In this document: positions 36,375 through 45,252 of the stretch, one piece after another
How the letters are laid out: each line of letters begins with the position of its first letter
Numbering within the stretch: the first letter of the stretch is position 1
DNA from: Methanosarcina acetivorans C2A
GTDB lineage: Archaea > Halobacteriota > Methanosarcinia > Methanosarcinales > Methanosarcinaceae
Direction: 5' to 3'
Length of the DNA stretch: 64,000 bases
Assembly (NCBI RefSeq): GCF_000007345.1
Contig: NC_003552.1
Coordinates: 2,542,001 to 2,606,000 of the forward strand
Program-made: the position numbers and the translations under genes
Notes under the pieces: generated by a model
What the model was told of the DNA's origin: nothing
What the model saw: the letters and a program-made list of their open reading frames with translations, nothing else
Database searches by the model: none

Positions 36375-36490
36375 TGTTATTATATATGTGCAGATTAAGG
36401 GTGATAGGGTTTCCTCTTAATCTTGGGTTGGATCGCAGGTAGGGACCTCGAGAATAGGGACTCGGACCCTACCATCTACTTCTAGACTAA
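36375..36490 (+). ncRNA. Candidate structured small RNA
   Basis: A TATA-like run (TTATTATATATG, 36377-36388) is followed by two hairpins: AGATTAAG/CTTAATCT (36392-36399, 36416-36423) and GGTAGGG/CCCTACC (36438-36444, 36467-36473). The second carries an inner CGAG/CTCG stem. Local GC content is far above the surroundings. No coding frame fits. The plus strand is chosen from the TATA-like run; the stems fold on either strand. Confidence 0.45.
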
Positions 36491-36685
36491 ACTTAAGAAA
36501 CACTACTTAAACTATTTTTAAGGTAATTGATTTCAAATTTATTTCATTTTGTTTGTTCTGCACCTTGTCGATAGAAATTACGGGTATTTGACTAAAATTC
36601 CTAATTCTGCATTCCTAATCTGCATTCCTACTCTTCTATTCCTACTCTTCTATTCCAAATCTGGCCCCTTATGGTGCGGACTTTC
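36491..36685. other. Spacer downstream of the sensor kinase
   Basis: No gene is seen; it contains the 3' end of the kinase transcript (minus strand) and short repeats of CTATTCC/TACTCTT. Confidence 0.4.
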
Positions 36686-38782
36686 CTACTCGACGCCCAC
36701 AGGGATTTGTGATCGTTCCGTTACATTGAAGGTGATTCTGAATTCCGTTCCATGTGCTCGTATAATCTCGATTTTTCCACCCAGCTGGTCAACAAGAGTG
36801 TTTACTAATTTCATTCCGAGGGATTCGAAACTTGCCAGTTCCACGCCTTCAGGAATTCCTATTCCGTTATCTGAAATTATCAGGCTGAAAAGGGATCTGT
36901 TTACTTCATTACACATTTTTTCTTTTTGAAGCTGGATTCGAATTTCTCCTACTTTTTCGGGAAATGCGTGTTTGAAAGCATTGGAAACTAGCTCGTTAAC
37001 GATTATACCCAGCGGGACTGCGATATCCATGTTAAACGATGTATTTTCTTCCAGATTCATGTACATGCGGATATTTTTACTACTCAGGCTATATGTCTGG
37101 AAAAGTTTTTCAGATAGCTTTCGAAGGTATGCAGAAAAGTCCAGTGCATCGGTTCCCTCCCCTTTATAGAGTTCTTCGTGAATCAGGGACATTGAAACTA
37201 CACGGTTCTGACTTTCCCTGAAAGCTTCAAGTACCTCTTTATCCCTGAACTTTTCAGCCTGAAGGTCCAGCAGGGAAGAGATTACCTGAAGGTTATTTTT
37301 TATTCTGTGGTGAATTTCTTTTATTCGGATTCTCTCCATTTTTTCCAGGGCTTCTTCAGTCTTCTTACGCTCAGTAATATCCTGAACCGTTCCTTTCATC
37401 AGAATTGGGTTATTTTCCTCATCGAATACTACTTCACCCTGTGCATGAACTACTCGCTCGTCACCATTATCTGAGATGATCCGATAATCACTGTCACAGG
37501 ACCCTTCGTTTAAAGCTCTCTTAATGGAATTTTCAAGGTAATCTCGATCATCGGGATGAATATAATTAAGAATTTTATCATAATCTAAGCCGGATTCTTG
37601 TGGTTCAAGCCCAAAAATACGATACATTTCATCAGACCAGTGCGATCTATTGGTTACGAGATCCCAATCCCAATTTCCTATATGAGCCATTTTTTGAGCT
37701 TCGGAAAGCCTTCCTTCGTTTTCCTTTAAGGCCTTATAAGCCTCTTCAAGCTCAACAGTACGTGCTTTGACTTTTTCTTCCAAACATTCGTGTGCTTTTT
37801 TCAGAGCTTCCTCTGCTCTTTTGCGTTCTGTGATGTCACGAGCGACATGCACGCATCCCATAATTTTTCCATCCGGATCATATAATGGCGAAACACTTAA
37901 TAAGAAATCGCCGCCCAGAAGTTCTTCGTGAACTTCTGTTATGCGCTCAAGTCCATCTTTAAGTAATTGCTTATGCGGACAAAAAGAGGGAGGTTCATCT
38001 GTCCCATGCATAACACGATGACATGTCAATCCTGCACATTCTTCCTGTGTCACTCCCAGCCTTGCTGCCATGGCTCTGTTCGCACGAACAATCCTGCATT
38101 CATTGTCAATTATGGCTACGAGATCTGGTACGGCATCAAATGTCCGTTCCCAGTCTTTTGCTGCCTGAAAAACTGCTTTTTCTGCTCTTCTTCTCCCGGA
38201 ATTTTCTATCCGGTCCCATCGTTCTTCTCTTTTGATCAAAGAGAACTGGTGGTTAAAGGCGATGTCAAGAATTTCGGTTGCGTTGCACATCTCAAGATGA
38301 TATGAACACAGAGATATCATCTGATGTTTTTCAATAACAGAATCTACCTTATTCTCATAATTAACAAAATCGGTCCAGCCTTCTTTTTCCAGCCAGCAGG
38401 CGTCCCCCGTTACCCGGAGTCCTTCATAACCGCTTTCCAGAGCCTGATTTAGTTTTTCTTTCAATCCGTTTACAGCTCTTTCCGAATCGAAAACACCTTC
38501 ATTTATGTATCCGTGGATGTAAGGAAAAATGTCTATCTGTCCTTTCTTCAGATAAATTTCAAAATCAGGAACAGCTCTTCTAAGGGCTTCTTTTGCCTCT
38601 TCTACTTCCAGGGGTTGTGACGTGATCCAGATGCAATTTTCATTATTCTCAAGCCCTGCTTTGAAATAAGGAACAAGTATCTCCATCAAGTCTTCTTTTG
38701 TCTGGTAAAATTGGCAAAAGTGCGTCCCCCAGGGCACATTTCCAATTATCTCAATACCAGAATTTCTCAGTTTTCCTTCCAT
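36686..38782 (-). CDS. Sensor histidine kinase: MEDS, two PAS, HisKA_2, HATPase
   Basis: A 698-residue soluble kinase. A MEDS/DcmR-like sensory domain (about residues 10-190, PWGTHFCQFYQTKEDL at the start) is followed by PAS 1 (about 205-325, with SPLYDPDGKIMGCVHVARDIT) and a coiled coil. PAS 2 comes next (about 355-470, WDWDLVTNRSHWSDEMYRIF), then HisKA_2 with the phospho-acceptor His in KEIHHRIKNNLQ (about 490) and a HATPase domain (NELVSNAFKHAF, SDNGIGIPEG). There are no membrane helices, so it senses cytoplasmic signals. MEDS domains occur in methanogen and methylotroph regulators. No response regulator is adjacent, so it is an orphan. Confidence 0.92.
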   Translation of the reverse strand: MEGKLRNSGIEIIGNVPWGTHFCQFYQTKEDLMEILVPYFKAGLENNENCIWITSQPLEVEEAKEALRRAVPDFEIYLKKGQIDIFPYIHGYINEGVFDSERAVNGLKEKLNQALESGYEGLRVTGDACWLEKEGWTDFVNYENKVDSVIEKHQMISLCSYHLEMCNATEILDIAFNHQFSLIKREERWDRIENSGRRRAEKAVFQAAKDWERTFDAVPDLVAIIDNECRIVRANRAMAARLGVTQEECAGLTCHRVMHGTDEPPSFCPHKQLLKDGLERITEVHEELLGGDFLLSVSPLYDPDGKIMGCVHVARDITERKRAEEALKKAHECLEEKVKARTVELEEAYKALKENEGRLSEAQKMAHIGNWDWDLVTNRSHWSDEMYRIFGLEPQESGLDYDKILNYIHPDDRDYLENSIKRALNEGSCDSDYRIISDNGDERVVHAQGEVVFDEENNPILMKGTVQDITERKKTEEALEKMERIRIKEIHHRIKNNLQVISSLLDLQAEKFRDKEVLEAFRESQNRVVSMSLIHEELYKGEGTDALDFSAYLRKLSEKLFQTYSLSSKNIRMYMNLEENTSFNMDIAVPLGIIVNELVSNAFKHAFPEKVGEIRIQLQKEKMCNEVNRSLFSLIISDNGIGIPEGVELASFESLGMKLVNTLVDQLGGKIEIIRAHGTEFRITFNVTERSQIPVGVE

Positions 38783-39129
38783 TTTTCCCTTCTCCAGCTA
38801 ACGAAAATAAATTCAAAACTTTCCGTTTAATCAACGTAAGCATGTTATTTCTGAGTTTTATGAAATTAAAACTATTCTAAGGTTTTTGTCATTTTAATCT
38901 GCGTATTCCTTCATTACTTCTTCGGATTTTTCCTTACCCATGCCGGTTCGTGGCTGTATTCCAGTTTACATTGACATTAATCTTTGATCCTGTTGCTGAA
39001 GTCTAAAATTATTTTTCTTTATATTACTTTAAAAAGATAAAGAAACAAAAAAAGCCACATATCCAGCCATTCCGTGGTTTTCGGTTGCTATACCCGTTAT
39101 TCCTTGAAATCCTAAGAATCCTAAAAATC
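38783..39129. other. Intergenic region upstream of the kinase
   Basis: Promoter side of the kinase and left flank of the next insertion sequence; no gene is seen. Confidence 0.5.
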
Positions 39130-40726
39130 GAGACTTTTTATTATTTTCTGGTTTTTCGTTTTCCCTCTATATCGTGCAAAACAATAAAATTTTAATTATA
39201 TTGATATATTTTTTCTATTTATGGGAAAAGGAAACATTGCAATAGATAAATCAATGATAAAAACAATAGTTGACGGCAAAATAATAATTCCTTTGCCAAA
39301 AGTTTTGGTTGAAAATCGATACTATCCTATGTTCTCTATATTCTCCCCTACTCAGTGTGATAGTTGTGGAAGTAAATTACATGTTAACTCTCATCACACT
39401 CGTTTTATTATATCACGTTACGGCACTATATCTCTCAATGTTACATACTGGCTTTGTCCCACTTGTAAGAAACATTATCATGATCAGGTTATTGGTGTTC
39501 AGGGTTCTGCAAATTACAGTTCTGAATATTATGATACACAAATAAATGTCAGATACGATGGACGATGCAGTCTGCACAATTCTCGGCGAATTGGGGAAAC
39601 ATATACAGAAGGAGTAATAAATGTCTGTGGAAGAGCTCCTTGTCCCACTTCATTGTGGTTATATGAACAGAAACTAGCAAAACTTTCAAAGCAAGAACTT
39701 TTGAACCAAGGAGTTAGCTTTGAAGAAACATTGTATGTTGATGGGAATTGGATCAAGAATGGATGGAAAAAAAAGCTTGAAGAATTTATTGGAACGAAAC
39801 TCACAAAGAAAGAATGGAAAAAAATGCGATATAAATCTGTTTACGTTGTTGCTACCAAAGAGAAGGTCATTTTAGATTTTGAAGTAACTGAGAGGTTACC
39901 AACAATTGAGGCTCTGATGCCTCTTTTTATACGAATAAAGAACCGATTTCCTGAAGATAAAATCAAAAAGATTGTTTCTGATGAGGATAAAGCGATCATT
40001 GGAGCCGTAAAAATGGTCTTTCCTGAAGTGACTCATTCTTTTTGTGTGTTTCATCAATTAAAAAACGTTAGTAAGAGGTATTATGAGGAATTCAGTTCTA
40101 TTGAAGAGATTCCAGATAACGATAAGATTACCTACAATGAGATATCTCAATTGATACTTTCTGATACGGTTATCAGTGCTGTTGCGCATATTCAGAAGAT
40201 ACGAGAATTTAACTCTGATCTTGAACTTTCTGAAGCGTCTCATAAAGCGATTTCTTATGCCGAAGAGATTTTCAGCAAGAATGTGAGCTTCTTGAAAAAA
40301 GGTTTTACACCTGAGACAGATAATACAATGGAACAAATATTTTCTTTGATATGTGATATAGTAGACAAAGTAAGGTCATTCAAAACCGATAATGGACTAA
40401 CTAATTTTTGTTACAATCTATTTACTTTTTTCAACAAACGGTGTTTCAGCACTGGAAAATGGAAAGGTTTCTCACCTTTAATGAGAGCAAGATTCCAATA
40501 TGGATAATGCTAGAATTGGAGAATAATTAGTTCTTAAACTTGATGGCTTATAGCTGTAGCTGTCGGAAATTCCCACAAAAATAGTTCCACAATTTGGAAA
40601 ATTTTGGTGAATGCTTGTGTAAATGAATCAACATTTTTAAATGAGTTAATTGATTTGCTCAAATTGGGATGAAATTTTGTGGTTGTCTTGAAATTGAAGA
40701 AAAACCAGAAAAAATTAAAAAGACTC
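39130..40726 (+). mobile_element. Insertion sequence with a MULE-like transposase
   Basis: Inverted repeats of 28 bp bracket the transposase: 39130-39157 starts GAGACTTTTTA and ends TTTTCTGGTTTTTC, and 40699-40726 is its complement with about three differences. The outer limits may extend further, because similarity continues weakly outward, and no target duplication was identified. The family could not be named with confidence. Confidence 0.6.
39221..40507 (+). CDS. Transposase, MULE/ISNCY-like DDE with zinc ribbon
   Basis: A 428-residue transposase. An N-terminal zinc ribbon (CDSCGSKLH then CPTCKKHYH, about residues 46-90) precedes a DDE core with the first Asp in TLYVDGNWIKNG, the second in KKIVSDEDKAIIGAV and FCVFHQLKNVSKRYYEE after it. 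The late ETDNTMEQIFS supplies the glutamate. Intact frame. Confidence 0.8.
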   Translation: MGKGNIAIDKSMIKTIVDGKIIIPLPKVLVENRYYPMFSIFSPTQCDSCGSKLHVNSHHTRFIISRYGTISLNVTYWLCPTCKKHYHDQVIGVQGSANYSSEYYDTQINVRYDGRCSLHNSRRIGETYTEGVINVCGRAPCPTSLWLYEQKLAKLSKQELLNQGVSFEETLYVDGNWIKNGWKKKLEEFIGTKLTKKEWKKMRYKSVYVVATKEKVILDFEVTERLPTIEALMPLFIRIKNRFPEDKIKKIVSDEDKAIIGAVKMVFPEVTHSFCVFHQLKNVSKRYYEEFSSIEEIPDNDKITYNEISQLILSDTVISAVAHIQKIREFNSDLELSEASHKAISYAEEIFSKNVSFLKKGFTPETDNTMEQIFSLICDIVDKVRSFKTDNGLTNFCYNLFTFFNKRCFSTGKWKGFSPLMRARFQYG

Positions 40727-41127
40727 TAAAAATCCGAGATAACCTAAATTCCTTTTGTTTTGTATAATGAAAATAATATTAATTAATATTTGAAATTTCC
40801 TAAAAATGAATATATATTATTCGTTTATATACGAACTTTCTTTATTCTTACTCGCTTCAAAAGCATCTTTATTTTCCAGGCTCTCAATATACGAAGATCT
40901 TTGTAGAGTAAGGTTCCTCACTGTACACCAATCCTCACTGTACAGAGATCTTCACAACACACCCTCTCCTTTTTTATTCTTATTTTTTTGTCTGCCAATT
41001 AGAGAGTACAAAAAGTTTTTAGAGAAAAGATGGAACTGAATATTGTTAGATATAATATGAAAACAAAATAATGTATGGTTCTGCAAATAACTCTTCGTCA
41101 ACAGGAGAATATCTTCTGAGGTGTAAA
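40727..41127. other. Leader region of the corrinoid adenosyltransferase
   Basis: An AT-rich region. GAAGATCT/AGATCTTC (40893-40900, 40946-40953) forms an 8-bp inverted repeat around two direct copies of CCTCACTGTACA. This could be a leader hairpin or regulatory site. Confidence 0.45.
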
Positions 41128-41649
41128 ATGACCAGGGGCATGATATATATTTATACTGGGGAAGGGGAAGGAAAGACCACGAATGCCCTTGGGTTGGCTC
41201 TCAGAGCGGTAGGTCACGGGTACAGGGCCATAATTATCCAGTTCATGAAAGGTAGAAAATACATCGGAGAATACAGGGTAAAGGATAGGCTGGCTCCGGA
41301 ATATGAGATTCATCAGTTCGGGAGGGAAGAATTTATAGACTTTAAGAATCCTATGCCCTTGGATTATGAACTGGCGGCAAAAGGGCTCGAATTTGCAAAA
41401 AAAGCTCTCAAGAGAAAGCCAAGACTTTTGATACTGGACGAGATAAATCTTGCAGCTCATTTCGGAATTGTGAAGACCGAAGATATCCTGAAATTGCTGG
41501 AGGATATACCGGAAGAGACAACAGTCGTCCTGACAGGAAGAAGGGCTCCAGGAAAACTGATCGAAAGAGCGGACCTTGTTACTGAAATGAAGTTTGTGAA
41601 GCATCCATTTGAGAAAAACGTTCCTGCAAGGAAAGGGATTGAATATTAA
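41128..41649 (+). CDS. cobO: Cob(I)yrinic acid a,c-diamide adenosyltransferase (CobA/CobO type)
   Basis: A 173-residue P-loop enzyme that adenosylates corrinoids on the route to coenzyme B12. Walker A is YTGEGEGKTTNALG (about residues 9-22), a Walker B-like strand is LLILDEINLAAHFG, and VVLTGRRAPGKLIERADLVTEMK is the usual C-terminal block. ATG 41128 was preferred over 41071 because GAGGTG lies 5 nt upstream and the protein then starts at the conserved GMIYIYTG strand. It fits a methanogen, which depends on corrinoid methyltransferases. It is followed 100 bp later by a CDF transporter. Confidence 0.9.
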   Translation: MTRGMIYIYTGEGEGKTTNALGLALRAVGHGYRAIIIQFMKGRKYIGEYRVKDRLAPEYEIHQFGREEFIDFKNPMPLDYELAAKGLEFAKKALKRKPRLLILDEINLAAHFGIVKTEDILKLLEDIPEETTVVLTGRRAPGKLIERADLVTEMKFVKHPFEKNVPARKGIEY

Positions 41650-41748
41650 TTTCCGGACCAATTTCTAAAAAATTTTAAAATTCATTGTCTATGTGTTTTC
41701 CGTTTGTGTATATTTTTCTGTGTATATATTCAAAAATGATGTGAGAAA

Positions 41749-42984
41749 ATGGCTGTACAGGAGAACTTATTGTTAGGAGCTAAGGCTTCAAAGAATGCTA
41801 CTCTTACTCTGGTTTTTCTTTCAATTTTAAAAGGCGTCGTCGGCTTTTATTCCGGAAGCGCATCTCTGATCGCAGATGCTATCCACACGTCCCTGGATAT
41901 TTTCACATCACTTGCTGTCTGGATAGGGCTCAAGCTCAGCATGAGGGGCAGTGAAGAAAAATTCCCCTATGGCTACTACAAAGCAGACAACCTTGTTTCA
42001 CTTTTTGTTTCTATTATAATCCTCTTTTCCGGAGTCGAACTTGTACGTGAGGCGCTGCTGAACATCGCAAGTCCTGTTGAGATTAAACTGCAGGGAATCG
42101 CACTTGGTACAGCTGTATTTTCAGTAATAGCAATGTATGCACTATCTCAATACAAATTCAAAGTCGGCAAACAGATAGATTCTCAGGCTTTGATTGCCGA
42201 TGCCCTCCACTCCTATACAGACGTTTTCAGTTCCCTGATAGTTGCTATTACAATTATCGGTTCACTCTTAGGCGTGTTATGGCTCGATAGTGCCGGAGTA
42301 CTGGTCATCTCTTTAATGATATTCAAGCTTGGAATCGGTATGGCAAAGGACTCAATACTGACACTGATGGACGCATGGCTGGATAAAGATTCGATTGAAA
42401 GAATCAGGCAGAATGTGGGTAGTATTCAGGGCGTGAAAACTGTTGATGAAATCAGACTTCGAAAATCCGGTCTTGTAGTATTCGGGGAAATCGAGATCGA
42501 AATAGAGGGCGATGCCAGCCTTAAAAGAGTAGAAATGCTTTTCGAGGAAATAGAAAAGACGGTGAAAAACGAGGTAAAGAACCTGGAACATCTGGTTGTC
42601 AATGTAAAGCCCGAAAAGATATCGGTAATGAAGATTGCAGTTCCTGTCCTGATGCAGGAAGGTTTGCATTCAAAAGTCTCCCGGCATTTTAGCAAAGCTC
42701 CTTATTTTATTTTTATCGAACTTGAAAATAATGATATAATAAGCTGGGATGTCAGTGAGAACCCTGCCGCAGGCCTGGAGAAGAAAAAAGGTCTTAAAGC
42801 GGCAGAATTTCTGAAGGATCAGGGTGTCAATGTTTTGATCGCGGGTGAAATCGGAGAAGCCCCTTTCCACACTCTCCGCGATAATTTTGTAAAGCTGCTC
42901 CAGATGCCGGAAGAAATTGAAGATGTTGAACAAGTTGTGAAGAAGGTTTCGGAATTGAATACGCTTACAGCCCCTACGGAATAA
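41749..42984 (+). CDS. Cation diffusion facilitator fused to a NifX/NifB-type domain
   Basis: A 411-residue protein. Residues 1 to about 285 are a CDF metal exporter: six membrane helices, metal-site motifs AIHTSLDIF and ALHSYTDVF, and a cytoplasmic CDF C-terminal domain. Residues about 292-395 are a dinitrogenase iron-molybdenum cofactor-type domain (KIAVPVLMQEG..SKVSRHFSKAPYF, VNVLIAGEIGEAPF). The added domain, which in NifX/NafY binds metal cofactors, may sense or deliver metal to the transporter. CDF proteins export Zn2+, Fe2+, Co2+ or Mn2+. Proximity to a B12 gene hints at cobalt or iron (inference). Confidence 0.9.
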   Translation: MAVQENLLLGAKASKNATLTLVFLSILKGVVGFYSGSASLIADAIHTSLDIFTSLAVWIGLKLSMRGSEEKFPYGYYKADNLVSLFVSIIILFSGVELVREALLNIASPVEIKLQGIALGTAVFSVIAMYALSQYKFKVGKQIDSQALIADALHSYTDVFSSLIVAITIIGSLLGVLWLDSAGVLVISLMIFKLGIGMAKDSILTLMDAWLDKDSIERIRQNVGSIQGVKTVDEIRLRKSGLVVFGEIEIEIEGDASLKRVEMLFEEIEKTVKNEVKNLEHLVVNVKPEKISVMKIAVPVLMQEGLHSKVSRHFSKAPYFIFIELENNDIISWDVSENPAAGLEKKKGLKAAEFLKDQGVNVLIAGEIGEAPFHTLRDNFVKLLQMPEEIEDVEQVVKKVSELNTLTAPTE

Positions 42985-43030
42985 AATAACCCCAGGGTTA
43001 GTAAATTCTTCAGAATAATAAATATGGATA

Positions 43031-43095
43031 CTTTTTCTCTTCCATTCCGACCACCTGCACTCTTCATGCCCTTCAAAAATAGAAACATAAGACTG
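43031..43095 (-). pseudogene. Fragment of hsdM
   Basis: On the minus strand about 20 codons read YVSIFEGHEECRWSEWK, identical to a segment of the hsdM relic at 55595-56364. Nothing else of the gene remains. It lies upstream of TPR gene 1, just as the larger hsdM relic lies upstream of TPR gene 3, showing that the two loci are duplicates. Confidence 0.75.
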
Positions 43096-43628
43096 TTTGT
43101 TACTGGGAAAGCGTGAAGCAGCTGAGAAGTTCATGTATATCAAGTGCTTTTTACCTGAGATATTATGAAGTTAACTGTTTTTGCGGGAACTGCTGGAAGA
43201 GACACTTAATTCTAATACTCCGAGCTCCAAATTACCTTTATGTCTAGGCGGCTCGTAGATTTAACATTCAGGGAATTGATGAATGCATCTACTCTTTTTG
43301 AAAAGGGGAAATATGAAAAGGCCCTTGAGAAACTTAATAAAGCTGAAAAACTGGCGGAAGAGGCAAAAAGTTCGGACCTTTTGTGCCGTACCCTGCTCCA
43401 CAAAGGAGAGGTTATGGATGCCATGGATAAGCCAGGCGAAGCGCTGATGCTGTATGAAAAAGCTCTGGGAATTTCGTCAAATCTTTTTTTAAATGAACCC
43501 CAGGATTCCTCCTATCAGATATATCTTTATAATTCCATTGGTCTTATTGGGAAAAATCTTGAAGATAGAGATAGTTTTTCGGCAGCGGAGAAGTCTTATG
43601 AACGTACAAATAAATATTTTGATGGGAT

Positions 43629-45252
43629 GACACAATTCCATAATTTAGTGATTTCTCATTTTTTTCCATCCTTTAAACTTCAATTTCTCTGCTAACTTCC
43701 TAAATAAACTGTAATATAACCCTTGAGAAACAATTTTTTTGGCGTTTCTGCCAAAGAATTCTTTTACTTCTGTAATTTTTCACTGAACCTATTGACTAAA
43801 ATCGACACGCTCCGCTATGTCATTCTGAACTACTCTCTCAAAAATAGATATTACTAAAGCTTAAATGGAGAAAATAATCTGAACAATTCCATAAATGACT
43901 TTTGTGGTTTCTTAAGTAAATTTAATCTTCTCATCTGAGTAAGTTTAATCCGATTTTCAATTCCTTTGTCAGTTCTAAACTTCTTCTTGTTATCCGTTTT
44001 TAGACTTTTTGAATAATAGCTTTCGATAGGGTTATTTGTCGCTGGCGCTCCTGGAAGATAATGGAACAAAGTAAGATTTAACCAGTGTTTATTGATCATC
44101 CACAATCGTTTTTGAACCTTTTCATCATATGTTCTTATATTTTCCATTAATTTATCAAAGTTATATTTTGCTTTTTCAAGACTATTACGTGGAAGATTTT
44201 CCTTTTTTCTTCTGATTTCAAGCTTTAATTTATGTCTATACTGGCAAAATTCCTTTTTTGCTTTTTTAATCCATTCTTGATGCTTTTCTTTGTTATTAAT
44301 TACGTTGAGTTCTTCAGATTGAAGTTTTTGCAGAAATTTAATCTCATTCTCTCTATTATAAAATATACTTAATAACCTGTACTTCAAAAGTTCCTGTTCT
44401 ATCGTTGTGTTCTTTGGAAAATCATTAACAATAAGCTTATTTAAATGCATCAAACAATATTGATGGACTAACTTATCCCTAAAAATTTCCTTTAATATAT
44501 CAGGGTATCTCTTATCAAAATCCGTAACGATAAACACTGGCTCTGATGCATCAAGATTTTTCTTTAGAAATTTCTTGATGGTTTCTGGACTCTTATCTTT
44601 GAAAAGTTCATCTGCTATCGTTCTTTGAGCTTTTGCATCCAGTAAAGTTAAACGGTATTTCTGACATCTTCCTTCTTTTGGATGTTGTTCGTCATAATGC
44701 ACCATATGTATATTTTCTGAATATGGAATAGTTTCCTGTTCCATTTCTTTGTAGAATGCTCTAAAAATCGTGCTTCTTGATCTTGGATATATGAAATCCA
44801 TTAGATCAGAAATTCCATCATATGAAACGTTATGGTATCTGAGTAACTGGAAAAAATCATTGAATGTATCAAAAAGTAAAGTCTTCATATCTTCCCAAAA
44901 ACTATAATCTTCTTCGTGTGTACTACCACAGTTTGAGCATTTATACCGACCAATGTTGATTTCCCCAAGACCGTCTTTGGTATGGGGATTATAGCCATTA
45001 TGAACCATTGGAGTATTACAAATTGAACAGACGGGAGGAATTTTTCTACGAAAAATTCCTCGTGTAGTATATTCATAATCGTTTCCAAAACAACCAAAAA
45101 CGTCTAAGAGAGCATGGAGCTCAGAAAAGTTATTAAGTGTAAGATTTATAGTCACCATTGCTTCTGCCGTAACATCATTACATAATTATAGGATTATAAT
45201 TTTGTGTAGTGATGTTACACTTACTTTTATCACTAGATTTTGGGACTGAGTC
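43629..45252 (-). mobile_element. Insertion sequence inside TPR gene 1 (1624 bp)
   Basis: GATGGGAT is duplicated on both sides (43621-43628 and 45253-45260). The ends are imperfect inverted repeats of about 24 bp, the left starting GACACAATTCCA and the right complement starting GACTCAGTCCCA, both reaching TAGTGAT. One transposase lies inside on the minus strand. An 8-bp duplication is typical of IS256-like, IS1595-like and ISH6-like groups. Confidence 0.88.
43854..45158 (-). CDS. Transposase of the IS in TPR gene 1 (MULE-like DDE)
   Basis: A 434-residue transposase. The N-terminal zinc ribbon is CSICNTPMVHNG then YKCSNCGSTHEEDYSF. The catalytic region contains MVHYDEQHPKEG, FIVTDFDKRYPDIL and HQYCLMHLNKLIVNDF, with the terminal Glu in NNPIESYYS. 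It is intact. It is not closely similar to the transposase at 39221, although both have the zinc ribbon plus MULE-type architecture. The exact family is unassigned. Confidence 0.8.
   Translation of the reverse strand: MVTINLTLNNFSELHALLDVFGCFGNDYEYTTRGIFRRKIPPVCSICNTPMVHNGYNPHTKDGLGEINIGRYKCSNCGSTHEEDYSFWEDMKTLLFDTFNDFFQLLRYHNVSYDGISDLMDFIYPRSRSTIFRAFYKEMEQETIPYSENIHMVHYDEQHPKEGRCQKYRLTLLDAKAQRTIADELFKDKSPETIKKFLKKNLDASEPVFIVTDFDKRYPDILKEIFRDKLVHQYCLMHLNKLIVNDFPKNTTIEQELLKYRLLSIFYNRENEIKFLQKLQSEELNVINNKEKHQEWIKKAKKEFCQYRHKLKLEIRRKKENLPRNSLEKAKYNFDKLMENIRTYDEKVQKRLWMINKHWLNLTLFHYLPGAPATNNPIESYYSKSLKTDNKKKFRTDKGIENRIKLTQMRRLNLLKKPQKSFMELFRLFSPFKL

Noticed and set aside
36438-36473. The GC-rich hairpin was considered as part of a tRNA.
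   Set aside because: No cloverleaf, T-loop GTTCRANNC or acceptor pairing could be drawn around it.
40893-40953. A cobalamin riboswitch before the corrinoid adenosyltransferase.
   Set aside because: Only a short inverted repeat and duplicated CCTCACTGTACA are seen; no B12-box sequence was recognised.
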